From assembly GCA_965243325.1 (NCBI GenBank), contig CBDEUQ010000003.1:2790001-2854000 (forward strand): a stretch of DNA of 64,000 nucleotides, written 5' to 3'. The translations under genes were made by a program, and so were the position numbers. Below, piece after piece: positions 18,323 to 26,764 of this stretch (its first letter is position 1; each line of letters begins with the position of its first letter). This DNA is from JANQOH01 sp965243325 (GTDB taxonomy: Bacteria; Pseudomonadota; Alphaproteobacteria; UBA7887). The notes beneath the pieces were generated by a model. The model did no database searches. It was not told where the DNA came from and saw only the letters and a list, made by a program, of their open reading frames with translations.

Positions 18323-19201
18323 TCAGTCGTTGGCGAGCAGATGGATCAGGCTCGACGTGTCCCAGCGCCCGCCGCCCCTCGCCTGCACGTGGGCATAGAA
18401 CTTGTCGATCAGCGCGATCGTCGGCAGGCGCGAGCCGTTGCGCTCCGCTTCCTCTAGTGCGATCGCAAGGTCCTTGCGCATCCAGTCAACGGCAAAGCCG
18501 AATTCGAATTCGCCGCGGACCATGGTGCGGGCACGGTTCTCCATCTGCCACGAACCGGCCGCGCCCTTCGAGATGACGTCGGCCACGAGGTCGCAGTCGA
18601 GCCCGGCGCGCGCGGCAAAGTTCATGCCTTCGGAGAGGCCCTGCACGAGACCGGCGATGCAGATCTGGTTGACCATTTTCGTTAACTGACCCGCTCCGGC
18701 CGAACCCATCAGCGTGACGGCGCGGGCGTAGGAGTCGATGACCGGCGCGGCACGCTCGAACGTGGCGCTTTCTCCGCCGCACATGACCGTGAGAACGCCG
18801 TTCTCGGCGCCTGCCTGACCGCCGGAGACCGGCGCGTCGACGAACCCGATTCCCCTCTCCCGCGCCGCCGCGTCCAGTTCCCGCGCGAGGTCGGCCGAAT
18901 CCGTCGTGTGATCGACGAGCACCGCCCCCTCGGTCATTCCGGCCAGCGCACCCTCGTCGCCGTAGACGACGCTGCGCACGTCGTCGTCGTTGCCGACGCA
19001 AACGAAGACGAAATCGCGGCCGGCCGCCGCCGCGGCGGGCGTCTCGGCGCTCGCCCCCCGATGCGCCTCGGTCCATTCCGCAGCCTTCGCCCCGGTTCGA
19101 TTGTAGACCGTCACGTCGTGCCCCTTCGCCGCCAGGTGCCCGGCCATGGAATACCCCATGGTTCCGAGCCCGACGAACGCCGTCTTTTGCTGCTGCGTCA
19201 T
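18323..19201 (-). CDS. 3-hydroxyisobutyrate/beta-hydroxyacid dehydrogenase family protein
   Basis: This 292-residue protein has the Rossmann start F-V-G-L-G-T-M-G-Y-S-M-A-G-H-L, the substrate-binding D-A-P-V-S-G-G-Q-A-G block and the catalytic lysine in K-M-V-N-Q-I. These are the marks of the NAD(P)-dependent beta-hydroxyacid dehydrogenase family (HIBADH, tartronate semialdehyde reductase, GLYR). Y-N-R-T-G in the cofactor loop suggests preference for NADP. Substrate is unknown. It is transcribed away from an SDR gene with a 60-base shared spacer, so the two may be co-regulated. Confidence 0.88.
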   Translation of the reverse strand: MTQQQKTAFVGLGTMGYSMAGHLAAKGHDVTVYNRTGAKAAEWTEAHRGASAETPAAAAAGRDFVFVCVGNDDDVRSVVYGDEGALAGMTEGAVLVDHTTDSADLARELDAAARERGIGFVDAPVSGGQAGAENGVLTVMCGGESATFERAAPVIDSYARAVTLMGSAGAGQLTKMVNQICIAGLVQGLSEGMNFAARAGLDCDLVADVISKGAAGSWQMENRARTMVRGEFEFGFAVDWMRKDLAIALEEAERNGSRLPTIALIDKFYAHVQARGGGRWDTSSLIHLLAND

Positions 19202-19261
19202 GCGACCCCTCCCCGTAGACTGACGCGCCCTAATAACAAAGATCGATCGCGGGAGGGAACC

Positions 19262-20026
19262 ATGACCGACTTCGCCGGCAAGACCGTGTTGGTGACGGGC
19301 GCGACGGCGGGGATCGGCGATGCGACGGCGCGTCGTTTCGCGGCCGCCGGTGCGCGCGTCGTCGCCGTCGGACGGCGTGCCGACCGCCTTGCCGCGCTGG
19401 CCGACACGCTCGACGTGCCGGTCCACCCTCTGGTTCTCGACGTGTCCGACCGTCAGGCGGTGGCTGAAGCGATTCCCGCGCTGCCGCACGACTTTTCGGC
19501 GATCGACGTGCTGGTCAACAACGCCGGCCTCGCCCAAGGACTCGAAGGGGCGCAGGATGCGGACGTCGACGACTGGGACCGCATGATCGACACCAACGTC
19601 AAGGGTCTCGTCTACATGACCCGCGCCGTTCTCCCCGGCATGGTGGCCCGCGATGCCGGCCATGTCGTCAACATCGGCTCGGTAGCCGGATCCTACCCGT
19701 ATCCCGGCGGCAATGTCTACGGTGGAACAAAGGCTTTCGTCCACCAGTTCACCTTGAATCTACGCGCTGATCTGCTCGGTACGCGCGTCCGCGCGACATG
19801 CGTCGAGCCGGGCATGACGGAGACCGAGTTTTCGCTCGTCCGCTTCAAAGGAGATACCGGCAAGGCCGACCAAGTTTATGCCGGTGCCCGCCCCATGTCC
19901 TCCGCCGATCTCGCGGAGGTCGTCTACGCCATCTGCGCGCTGCCGGCGCACGTCAACGTCAACCGGCTCGAAGTCATGCCGGTAACGCAGGCGTTCTCCC
20001 CGTTCGCGATCGAGCGCGACGGCTGA
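19262..20026 (+). CDS. SDR oxidoreductase, YdfG-like (3-hydroxy acid / malonic semialdehyde reductase type)
   Basis: This 254-residue short-chain dehydrogenase has T-G-A-T-A-G-I-G for NAD(P) binding, N-N-A-G-L-A and the catalytic Y-x-x-x-K as Y-G-G-T-K. The C-terminal E-P-G-M-T-E-T-E-F-S-L-V-R-F block and N-V-N-R-L-E-V-M-P are like YdfG, which acts on 3-hydroxy acids such as serine and 3-hydroxypropionate. The ATG follows GGGAGG. It is divergent from the beta-hydroxyacid dehydrogenase, which could use related substrates. It converges on hflX with 13 bases between stops. Confidence 0.85.
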   Translation: MTDFAGKTVLVTGATAGIGDATARRFAAAGARVVAVGRRADRLAALADTLDVPVHPLVLDVSDRQAVAEAIPALPHDFSAIDVLVNNAGLAQGLEGAQDADVDDWDRMIDTNVKGLVYMTRAVLPGMVARDAGHVVNIGSVAGSYPYPGGNVYGGTKAFVHQFTLNLRADLLGTRVRATCVEPGMTETEFSLVRFKGDTGKADQVYAGARPMSSADLAEVVYAICALPAHVNVNRLEVMPVTQAFSPFAIERDG

Positions 20027-20039
20027 AACGCCGGCTCGA

Positions 20040-21344
20040 CTACGCGTCGGGAAAACGGCTGGCGAAGCGCGCCGCGTCGGCGGGAGCGAGCGATACCCGC
20101 AAGCGAACCGTGTCGTCTTCATGCGTGCGCGCAAGCACTTCTCCGTGGCGGTAGAGCCAGGAAAGCGCGGCACCGTCCGCGGCCCGCAGGTCGAAGTCGG
20201 TCACCCGGCGCCCGTCTTTCAGATTGCTGTCGATGCGATCGCGCAACAGCGCCAGTCCGGCGCCGTCCTGCGCCGACACCGCGACCTTGTCCGCCGCCCC
20301 GGCGATCTGCGTCCGCAGCGCGTCGCGCGCCTCGGCGTCCAGGAGGTCGATCTTGTTGTGGACTTCGAGCACGCGCCTTTCGGGCTCCTCCCCGGCGCCC
20401 AGGCCGGCAAGCACGTCGGCCACGTCGGCGCGCTGGGCGTTGCTGTCGGGATGGGTGATGTCGCGAACATGCACGATCAGATCGGCGCGGACGACTTCCT
20501 CCAGCGTGGCGCGGAACGCGGCGATCAGATCGGTCGGCAGGTCGGCAACGAAACCGACGGTATCGGATAGAATGACGGTGCGCCCGGAGGGGAGAACGAG
20601 CGCCCGCATCGTCGGGTCCAGCGTTTCGAACAGCCGGTCGTCCGCGGCGACCTCGGCGCCCGTCAAACGGTTGAACAAGGTTGATTTTCCGGCGTTCGTG
20701 TAGCCGACGAGAGAGACGATCGGATACGGAACGCGGAGCCGCGCGGCGCGGTGCAGGCCGCGGGTCCGGGCCACGGCGGCAAGCGCGCGGCGCAATTGCG
20801 TGATGCGTTCGTCGATGCGCCGCCGATCGACCTCGAGCTGCGACTCGCCGGGGCCGCCGACGAAGCCGAGACCTCCACGCTGGCGCTCGAGATGGGTCCA
20901 CGTGCGCACCAGACGACTCCGCTGGTACGACAGCGCGGCCAGCTCGACCTGAAGGCGCCCTTCCCGCGTGCGCGCGCGGGCGCCGAAAATCTCCAGTATC
21001 AACGCCGTCCGATCGAGCACCTTCACGCGCCATCGGCGCTCGAGATTACGCTGCTGGACGGCGGACAAAGCGGTGTTCACGACCACCACGTCGGGCCGTC
21101 GGGCGGCGATGTCGAGCCGTTCGGCCAGCGCCACGACGAGACCGGGTCCGAACAGCGTCGCCGGCCGCGTACGGCGCACCGTGAGCACCTCGGTCGCATC
21201 CACGTCGAGCGCGACCGCGCGCGCCAGCCCCGCCGCTTCCTCGAGCCGCGCCGCCGGGCGGCGTGCCGAGGCCGGGCCCTTCGTGCTCGACGGAATATCG
21301 GGATGCAGAACCCAGGAGACGCTTCCCGGGCGTGGAGCGGACAC
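20040..21344 (-). CDS. hflX: GTPase HflX (ribosome-rescue/splitting factor)
   Basis: This 434-residue GTPase binds the 50S subunit and splits stalled 70S ribosomes under stress. The N-terminal HflX domain includes the R-T-R-E-G-R-L-Q-V-E-L-A block and the G-G-P-G-E-S-Q-L-E-x-D-R-R motif. The G domain has G1 G-Y-T-N-A-G-K-S-T, G3 D-T-V-G-F-V-A-D-L-P and G4 N-K-I-D-L. The start is GTG, six bases after the hfq stop, with the purine-rich tail of hfq as a ribosome site. The hfq-hflX pair is conserved widely and implies translational coupling. Confidence 0.93.
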   Translation of the reverse strand: MSAPRPGSVSWVLHPDIPSSTKGPASARRPAARLEEAAGLARAVALDVDATEVLTVRRTRPATLFGPGLVVALAERLDIAARRPDVVVVNTALSAVQQRNLERRWRVKVLDRTALILEIFGARARTREGRLQVELAALSYQRSRLVRTWTHLERQRGGLGFVGGPGESQLEVDRRRIDERITQLRRALAAVARTRGLHRAARLRVPYPIVSLVGYTNAGKSTLFNRLTGAEVAADDRLFETLDPTMRALVLPSGRTVILSDTVGFVADLPTDLIAAFRATLEEVVRADLIVHVRDITHPDSNAQRADVADVLAGLGAGEEPERRVLEVHNKIDLLDAEARDALRTQIAGAADKVAVSAQDGAGLALLRDRIDSNLKDGRRVTDFDLRAADGAALSWLYRHGEVLARTHEDDTVRLRVSLAPADAARFASRFPDA

Positions 21345-21350
21345 CGGCTT

Positions 21351-21599
21351 CTACCCCTCTCCCTGCTCGTCGGACTCGAACAACTGGATCGGTTTGCCGG
21401 GCATGACCGTGGATATCGAGTGCTTGTAGACGAGCTGCGACAGACTGTCTCGCCGCAGGAGGAGGCAGAAGTTGTCGAACCAGGTGATATTTCCCTGCAA
21501 TTTCACACCGTTAACGAGGAATACCGTCACCGGGACCTTGTTTTTGCGAACGTGGTTCAGGAATACGTTCTGAACGTTGTTCGATTGCTCGACAGCCAT
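21351..21599 (-). CDS. hfq: RNA chaperone Hfq
   Basis: This 82-residue Sm-like protein forms hexameric rings that pair small RNAs with mRNAs. The Sm1 motif (V-F-L-V-N-G-V-K-L-Q-G) and the Sm2 motif (Y-K-H-S-I-S-T-V) are intact. The family's usual A in K-H-A-I-S-T is S here. The tail after the core is short and acidic. I start at the ATG at 21599, preceded by AAGGA, rather than six codons upstream. A TATAAG -10-like element on the minus strand (21637-21642) lies in the 72-base gap after dat, so hfq may have its own promoter. Confidence 0.95.
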   Translation of the reverse strand: MAVEQSNNVQNVFLNHVRKNKVPVTVFLVNGVKLQGNITWFDNFCLLLRRDSLSQLVYKHSISTVMPGKPIQLFESDEQGEG

Positions 21600-21636
21600 G
21601 ATTTTTCCTTCAGCCAACCTCCACGCCGCGCTGCGC

Positions 21637-21642
21637 CTTATA
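21637..21642 (-). promoter_or_regulatory. Candidate -10 element (TATAAG) for hfq
   Basis: The minus strand reads TATAAG about 38 bases before the hfq ATG, in the largest spacer of the lower part of the operon. No convincing -35 is visible. Confidence 0.35.
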
Positions 21643-21671
21643 CCATGGCCGGCACGGCGTCGTGACGCGCT

Positions 21672-22526
21672 TCACGGCTGTTCGCGCGCGAACGCGGCGT
21701 AGAGATCGCGCAGACGTTCGGTGGTTGCGCCGGGCTGCCCGTTGGCCACGACGGCGTCATCGATCTCGGTCACCGGCACGACGAACGAGCTCGTGCTCGT
21801 CAGAAACGCCTCGCGCGCCGCCATTGCCTCGTCGGGCGTGAACGCCGCCTCGACCACCGCGATTCCAGCGCCTTTCGCCAGTGCGATGAGCCGTCGTCTT
21901 GTAATTCCGCTGAGAATGTCCGCACTTGCGGGCCGCGTCCTGATGGCGCCTGCGGTGTCGACGATCCAGGCGTTCGACGCGGCGCCTTCGGTCACGTAGC
22001 CGTCCGCGTCGATCTGCCACACCTCGAACGCGCCCGCGGCCGTGGCCGCCTCCTTGGCCAGCACGTTCGGCAACAGCGACACGCTCTTGATGTCGCGCCG
22101 CTGCCAGCGCCGGTCGGGAATCGTGATGACGCGAACCCCCGCGCTTGACGCCGGCGAGCCGGCCGGATTGATGCGCCGCGCCGTCATCACCACCGACGGT
22201 GCCGCGGCGGCCGGAAAGGCGTGATTGCGCGGCGCCACGCCGCGTCCGACCTGCATGTAGACGATCCCGTCATCGATGAGATTGCGGCGAACGATTTCCG
22301 ACACCACCGCGGACATGGCGGTGGCGCTCATGGGAGCCGCGATGTCCAGTTCGCCGAGCGAGCGTTCGAGGCGCTCATGGTGCCAGTCCCAATCGATCGG
22401 GCGGCCCGCGATCACGGCGATCACTTCGTATGCCGCGTCGGAGAACTGCATCCCCCGGTCTTCGACGTGCACGTGCGCCGCGCCGTGAGGTACGTAGCGG
22501 CCGTTGACGTAGGCGATGCGCGACAT
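21672..22526 (-). CDS. dat: D-amino acid aminotransferase (class IV, Dat)
   Basis: This 284-residue fold-type IV PLP enzyme resembles D-alanine aminotransferase, which interconverts D-amino acids and keto acids and supplies D-Glu or D-Ala for the wall. Marks are the N-terminal R-I-A-Y-V-N-G-R-Y-V-P block, H-E-R-L-E-R-S for phosphate binding, the catalytic lysine in D-I-K-S-V-S-L-L-P-N-V-L-A-K and E-G-A-A-S-N-A-W. A branched-chain or 4-amino-4-deoxychorismate lyase role is less likely given the position. The trkA-trkH-dat-hfq order is conserved in Rhodospirillales-like genomes. Confidence 0.88.
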   Translation of the reverse strand: MSRIAYVNGRYVPHGAAHVHVEDRGMQFSDAAYEVIAVIAGRPIDWDWHHERLERSLGELDIAAPMSATAMSAVVSEIVRRNLIDDGIVYMQVGRGVAPRNHAFPAAAAPSVVMTARRINPAGSPASSAGVRVITIPDRRWQRRDIKSVSLLPNVLAKEAATAAGAFEVWQIDADGYVTEGAASNAWIVDTAGAIRTRPASADILSGITRRRLIALAKGAGIAVVEAAFTPDEAMAAREAFLTSTSSFVVPVTEIDDAVVANGQPGATTERLRDLYAAFAREQP

Positions 22527-22541
22527 GGCGGGCTCCCGAGG

Positions 22542-23957
22542 TCAGCGCCGCCAGAACGGCGGCGACAGAACGACGAAGAATGCGATCACTTCGAGGCGCC
22601 CGATCAGCATACCCGCCGCCATGGCGATATCTCCAGACCAGCCGAGCGCGGCCAGATCCGGCACCGCCGCGACCGTCTCCGCGAGGAGGGGGCCGCTGTT
22701 CGTCAGCGCGCTCAGCGCCAGCACCGACGCGGCCGCGAAATCGAGTCCGTGCGCCGCCAGAACCAGGGTGAGCGCGATCAGGCAGGAAACAAACATGACG
22801 AAAAAGGCGCGCACCCCCTGCACCGCCCGCTCGGGGATCGAAACTCCGCCGACCTTGACCGGAGAGATGCGGTGCGGATGCGCGAGACGTTCGAGTTCGT
22901 GCACGCTTTGACGCAGCAGCAGGAGCACCCGCATCAGCTTGACCCCGCCTGCCGTCGAGCCCACGGCGCCGCCGACGAGCGCAAGGCCGGCGAGGGAGAG
23001 AATCACGAACGTCGGCGTCGGCGGCGTCAGGCCGGCATCGAAACCCGTGGTCGTCAGCGAGGACACCGCCGCGAACAGCGCTCGCCACACGGCCTCGCCC
23101 ATGGGCCCGCCGCTCGCGCCGCCGGTAACCGCCGCGACGGTGCCGGCCCCGGCGATCGCGAGGAGAACGAACAACCACACCTCGGCGCTGCCGGCAAAGG
23201 TGCCGGTGCGCGCGCTTCCCATGCGCCACGCCCCCAGGACGTTGACGGCGCCCGCCGCCATCGCCAGCACGAGGATCGCCTGGACGCCGGGTCCGAGCGC
23301 CATCGGCCCGCCGTCGCCGGCGGCGAAACCGCCCGTCGAAATGCTGCTCATCGCGTAGCACGCGGCCTCGAACGGGGACGCGCCCGTGAATGCGAGAGCG
23401 ACCGCCGTAGCCAGAGTCAGCGCCGCGTAGATCAGTGTCGCGCTCCACGCGACCCGGCCGAAGCGCGAGCGAGCCGGGTCCAGCGGTGCCGCTTCGGCGA
23501 TACGAGGCACCAGCGTTGCCACGAAGACGATTGTCGCAAGACCGCCCGACCATTGCAGAAGCGCCCGCCAGAGAACGATCCCGCGGGGCGTGTCGTCGAT
23601 GGACGGGATGACGCTGAGTCCGGTCGCCGTCACGCCCGACATGGCCTCCAGCAGACTGCCGGGCAGGTCCGGGACGGCATCGGACAACGACAGCGGAATC
23701 GCCGCGAAAACGGCGGCAAGCGTCCAGCCGGCGACCGCGAGAAGCGGCGCCTCCCGCCGCCCCAGCCGCCCCGCCTCGCCCTGCCCGATCAAGACCAGCA
23801 CCACGCCGACGAACACGGCGCAGACGATGCCGACGGCGAAGCCGCGCGCCGTCGCCGCGTCCGCCTCGGCCAGGGCGAGCACGAGCGGCGGCAGTTGCGC
23901 CGCGGCCAGAAACAGCAGGATTCGCCCCAGTACCGTGAAGAGGGCGGCTACGGCCAT
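22542..23957 (-). CDS. trkH: TrkH-family potassium transporter, membrane subunit
   Basis: This 471-residue membrane protein forms the K+ channel of the Trk system in the inner membrane. It is strongly hydrophobic with about ten to twelve helices. The pore-loop repeats are seen as S-G-V-T-A-T-G-L-S, S-I-S-T-G-G-F-A-A-G-D, L-T-T-T-G-F-D and A-L-T-N-S-G-P. The P-S/T-G-G filter pattern is partly relaxed in repeats one and four, as usual. It follows trkA by 29 bases. Its gating partner TrkA binds NAD(H)/nucleotide in the cytoplasm. Confidence 0.92.
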   Translation of the reverse strand: MAVAALFTVLGRILLFLAAAQLPPLVLALAEADAATARGFAVGIVCAVFVGVVLVLIGQGEAGRLGRREAPLLAVAGWTLAAVFAAIPLSLSDAVPDLPGSLLEAMSGVTATGLSVIPSIDDTPRGIVLWRALLQWSGGLATIVFVATLVPRIAEAAPLDPARSRFGRVAWSATLIYAALTLATAVALAFTGASPFEAACYAMSSISTGGFAAGDGGPMALGPGVQAILVLAMAAGAVNVLGAWRMGSARTGTFAGSAEVWLFVLLAIAGAGTVAAVTGGASGGPMGEAVWRALFAAVSSLTTTGFDAGLTPPTPTFVILSLAGLALVGGAVGSTAGGVKLMRVLLLLRQSVHELERLAHPHRISPVKVGGVSIPERAVQGVRAFFVMFVSCLIALTLVLAAHGLDFAAASVLALSALTNSGPLLAETVAAVPDLAALGWSGDIAMAAGMLIGRLEVIAFFVVLSPPFWRR

Positions 23958-23986
23958 CGACGGGGCGCTCCCGCGGCGCGTGCCGG

Positions 23987-25363
23987 CTAAAAGAACCCGA
24001 GCGCGACCGAGAACATGCGCTCAACCTTCTTGACCACGTGGTGGGGGGCGAAAACGATCGCGGTGTCGTGCGGTTCGACGGCCGTGTTGCCGCGCGGGAC
24101 GATGACCTTGCCGTCGCGAACCAGCGCACCGATCAGCACCCCGCGCGGCAGCTTCACGTCCTTCAAGGGCGTGCCCACGACCGGCGAGGTTTCCAGCACC
24201 TCGACCTCGATCACTTCGGCTTCGCCGCTGCGCAAGCTGTAGACCGACCGGATACGTCCCCGCCGCACGTGTTGCAGGATTCGCGAGACCGTTAGCTCAC
24301 GCGGGCTGATCGAGGCATCGATTCCGAGCGGTGAAATCAAGGGACCGTAGGTGGTGGCGTTGATCAGCGTCACCGCGCGAAGGCAGCCGTGGCGCTTCGC
24401 CAGCAACGATGCAAGCACGTTGACTTCGTCGTTGTCGGTAACGGCGATGACGGTTTCGGTCTCCGCCACGTTGGCCTCGGCAAGAAGGTCCGCGTCGAGC
24501 GCGTCGCCGTTCAGCACCACGGTGCCGTCCAGCTGGTCGGCGACGAACTCGGCGCGCGCCTTGTCGTGCTCGATGAGTTTCAGGTCGATATCCCGTCCCG
24601 TCCCTTCGATCTGCCGCGCGAGCATCAGCCCGATATTGCCGCCGCCGATCAGCAGAAGACGCCGCGCCGCTTCTTCCCGGTGGCCGAAGAGGGTCATGGC
24701 ACGCGGCAGTTCGCTGGTTTCGGCGACGAAGTACACCTCGTCCCCGGGCAGCAACTGCTCCATGCTCGATGGATACACGGTCGCATCGCCACGGACGATG
24801 TAGACGATCGTGATGTCGAGGTCCGGGAAGAGCTCGTTGAGCTGGCGCAGCGGCGTGTTGACGACGGGACACGTCTCGTCGAGCCGCACGCCGGCAAGAC
24901 GCACGCGATCGTCGGCGAATCCCGCGAGGTCGAGCGTCCCCGGCACGTCGAGACGCCGGCCGATCGAGCGGGCCACTTCGACTTCCGGAGAGATGATCAC
25001 GTCGATCGGCATGTGGTCGCGGCTGAACAACGTGCTCCACGCGGGCTCGAGATAGGCCTGATGGCGAATCCGGGCGATCTTCGTCGGTACGTCGAACAGC
25101 GTATGGCCGACCTGGCACGCGACGATGTTGATCTCGTCGGACTGTGTGACCGCGATCAGCATGTCCGCGTCGCCGGCGCCCGCCTTCTCCAGAACGTCCG
25201 GATGCGACGCGAAGCCCGACATCGACTGGACGTCGAGGCCGTCGCTCACCTTCTGCAGTCGTTCGGGCGAGTGGTCGATCACGACGACGTCGTTTTCTTC
25301 CGCCGCGAGTTGGCGCGCGATATTGAAGCCGACCTCGCCGGCGCCGCAAATAAGGACCCTCAC
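23987..25363 (-). CDS. trkA: Trk system potassium transport regulatory subunit TrkA
   Basis: This 458-residue peripheral protein carries two RCK halves. Each has an NAD-binding Rossmann unit: residue 5 on, I-C-G-A-G-E-V-G-F-N-I-A, and residue about 238 on, I-G-G-G-N-I-G-L-M-L-A. A TrkA_C domain ends each half. TrkA controls opening of TrkH/TrkG. The start is GTG at 25363, 21 bases after ntrX, so potassium uptake sits in the same transcription unit as the NtrYX two-component system. Confidence 0.94.
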   Translation of the reverse strand: MRVLICGAGEVGFNIARQLAAEENDVVVIDHSPERLQKVSDGLDVQSMSGFASHPDVLEKAGAGDADMLIAVTQSDEINIVACQVGHTLFDVPTKIARIRHQAYLEPAWSTLFSRDHMPIDVIISPEVEVARSIGRRLDVPGTLDLAGFADDRVRLAGVRLDETCPVVNTPLRQLNELFPDLDITIVYIVRGDATVYPSSMEQLLPGDEVYFVAETSELPRAMTLFGHREEAARRLLLIGGGNIGLMLARQIEGTGRDIDLKLIEHDKARAEFVADQLDGTVVLNGDALDADLLAEANVAETETVIAVTDNDEVNVLASLLAKRHGCLRAVTLINATTYGPLISPLGIDASISPRELTVSRILQHVRRGRIRSVYSLRSGEAEVIEVEVLETSPVVGTPLKDVKLPRGVLIGALVRDGKVIVPRGNTAVEPHDTAIVFAPHHVVKKVERMFSVALGFF

Positions 25364-25384
25364 CGGTTCCCCGCCCGCGGCGCG

Positions 25385-26764
25385 CTAGACGTCCTGACCG
25401 CTGATTCCGAGCGACTTCAGCTTGCGGTGAAGCGCTGACCGTTCCATCCCGACGAACGACGCGGTGCGCGAGATATTGCGACCGAAGCGCGCCACCTGCG
25501 CCTGCAGATACTGTCTTTCGAACATCTCGCGCGCCTTGCGCAGTGGAAGCGCCATGATCTCCGCCCCGTTCTCCGGCCGCAGGGCGGACGGAGTCGCCGT
25601 CAGCAGGTCGGGCGGAAGCATCTCGGCGCGCACGGCGACATCGGCGTCGCCCGGCGCCATGATCAACACCCAGTCCACGACGTTGCGCAACTGGCGCACG
25701 TTCCCGGGCCATTCGCACGTTTGCAGCAGCGCGACCGCATCCTCGGCAAGCATGCGCGGCGTGAGCCCGCTCGACGTCGATGCACGCTCGACGAAATGGT
25801 TCGCGAGCAGGGGAATGTCCTCCCGCCGCTCCTTGAGGGGCGGAACGCGTATCGGCACCACGTTCAGGCGGTAGTAGAGGTCTTCGCGAAAACGCTTGTC
25901 GGCGATCTCTCTGGCAAGGTCGCGGCTGGTCGAGGCGATGACGCGGACGTCCACGGCAATGCGGCGGTTGCCGCCGACGCGCTGAAATGTCTGATCCTGC
26001 AGGACGCGAAGAATCTTGCCCTGGGTTTCCAGCGGCATGTCGGCGACTTCGTCCAGCAGCAGCGTCCCGCCGTGCGCCTGCTCCAGTACGCCGACCTGTC
26101 GGGCGCCGCCGGCACCGTCGTCGACGCCGAACAGCTCCGCCTCGAAGCGATCCGGCGCCAGCACGGCGGCGTTGATGGCGACGAACGGCGCCTCGGCGCG
26201 CCGCGACATCTGGTGGACGAGCCGCGCCGCCACCTCCTTGCCGCACCCCGGCGGGCCGGAGACCAGCACGCGGCTGCCTGTCGATCCCACGCGCCTGATC
26301 GCCTGGCGGACTGCATTGATCGCCTGCGACACACCGATCAATTCGGTTGAATCGCCGGCGCGCTCTCGCAGTTCGTTCACTTCCAGACGGAGGCGTCTGT
26401 GCTCCATCGCGCGGCCGACCGAGAGCAGCATGCGATCCGCCTCGAACGGCTTCTCGATAAAGTCGTAGGCACCCAGGCGAATGGCCTGCACGGCGGTCTC
26501 GATGCTGCCGTGGCCGCTGATCATGACCACCGGCAAGTCGGGGCAGCGCGCGGCGACGACCTTGAGAAGATCGAGACCGTCCAGCCGGCTTCCCTGCAAC
26601 CAGATGTCCAGCAGCAGCAGGTGCGGTTGGCGGCTGGAGATCTCCGCCAGCGCGCCATCGGCGTCCGCGGCCTGGCGCGCGGTGTAATCCTCGTCGACCA
26701 ATAGACCCGCAATCAGGCTGCGGATATCCCGTTCGTCATCTACGATCAGAATATCACCGGGCAT
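25385..26764 (-). CDS. ntrX: Response regulator NtrX (sigma-54-regulator fold, GAFTGA absent)
   Basis: This 459-residue regulator has a receiver domain with phospho-acceptor D53, an AAA+ domain with Walker A G-P-P-G-C-G-K-E near residue 170, and a C-terminal Fis-type helix-turn-helix (S-F-V-G-M-E-R-S-A-L-H-R-K). The sigma-54 contact loop normally reading GAFTGA is not there; residues 213-222 read G-V-D-D-G-A-G-G-A-R. The protein is therefore unlikely to activate sigma-54 directly, as is known for other alphaproteobacterial NtrX. It controls nitrogen, redox and envelope genes in relatives. The ATG at 26764 lies 11 bases inside ntrY. Confidence 0.93.
   Translation of the reverse strand: MPGDILIVDDERDIRSLIAGLLVDEDYTARQAADADGALAEISSRQPHLLLLDIWLQGSRLDGLDLLKVVAARCPDLPVVMISGHGSIETAVQAIRLGAYDFIEKPFEADRMLLSVGRAMEHRRLRLEVNELRERAGDSTELIGVSQAINAVRQAIRRVGSTGSRVLVSGPPGCGKEVAARLVHQMSRRAEAPFVAINAAVLAPDRFEAELFGVDDGAGGARQVGVLEQAHGGTLLLDEVADMPLETQGKILRVLQDQTFQRVGGNRRIAVDVRVIASTSRDLAREIADKRFREDLYYRLNVVPIRVPPLKERREDIPLLANHFVERASTSSGLTPRMLAEDAVALLQTCEWPGNVRQLRNVVDWVLIMAPGDADVAVRAEMLPPDLLTATPSALRPENGAEIMALPLRKAREMFERQYLQAQVARFGRNISRTASFVGMERSALHRKLKSLGISGQDV

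Noticed and set aside
24297..26246. Long alternate frame of 649 residues across trkA and ntrX
   Set aside because: Arg/Ala/Gly-rich shadow of two well-identified genes; typical of GC-rich DNA.
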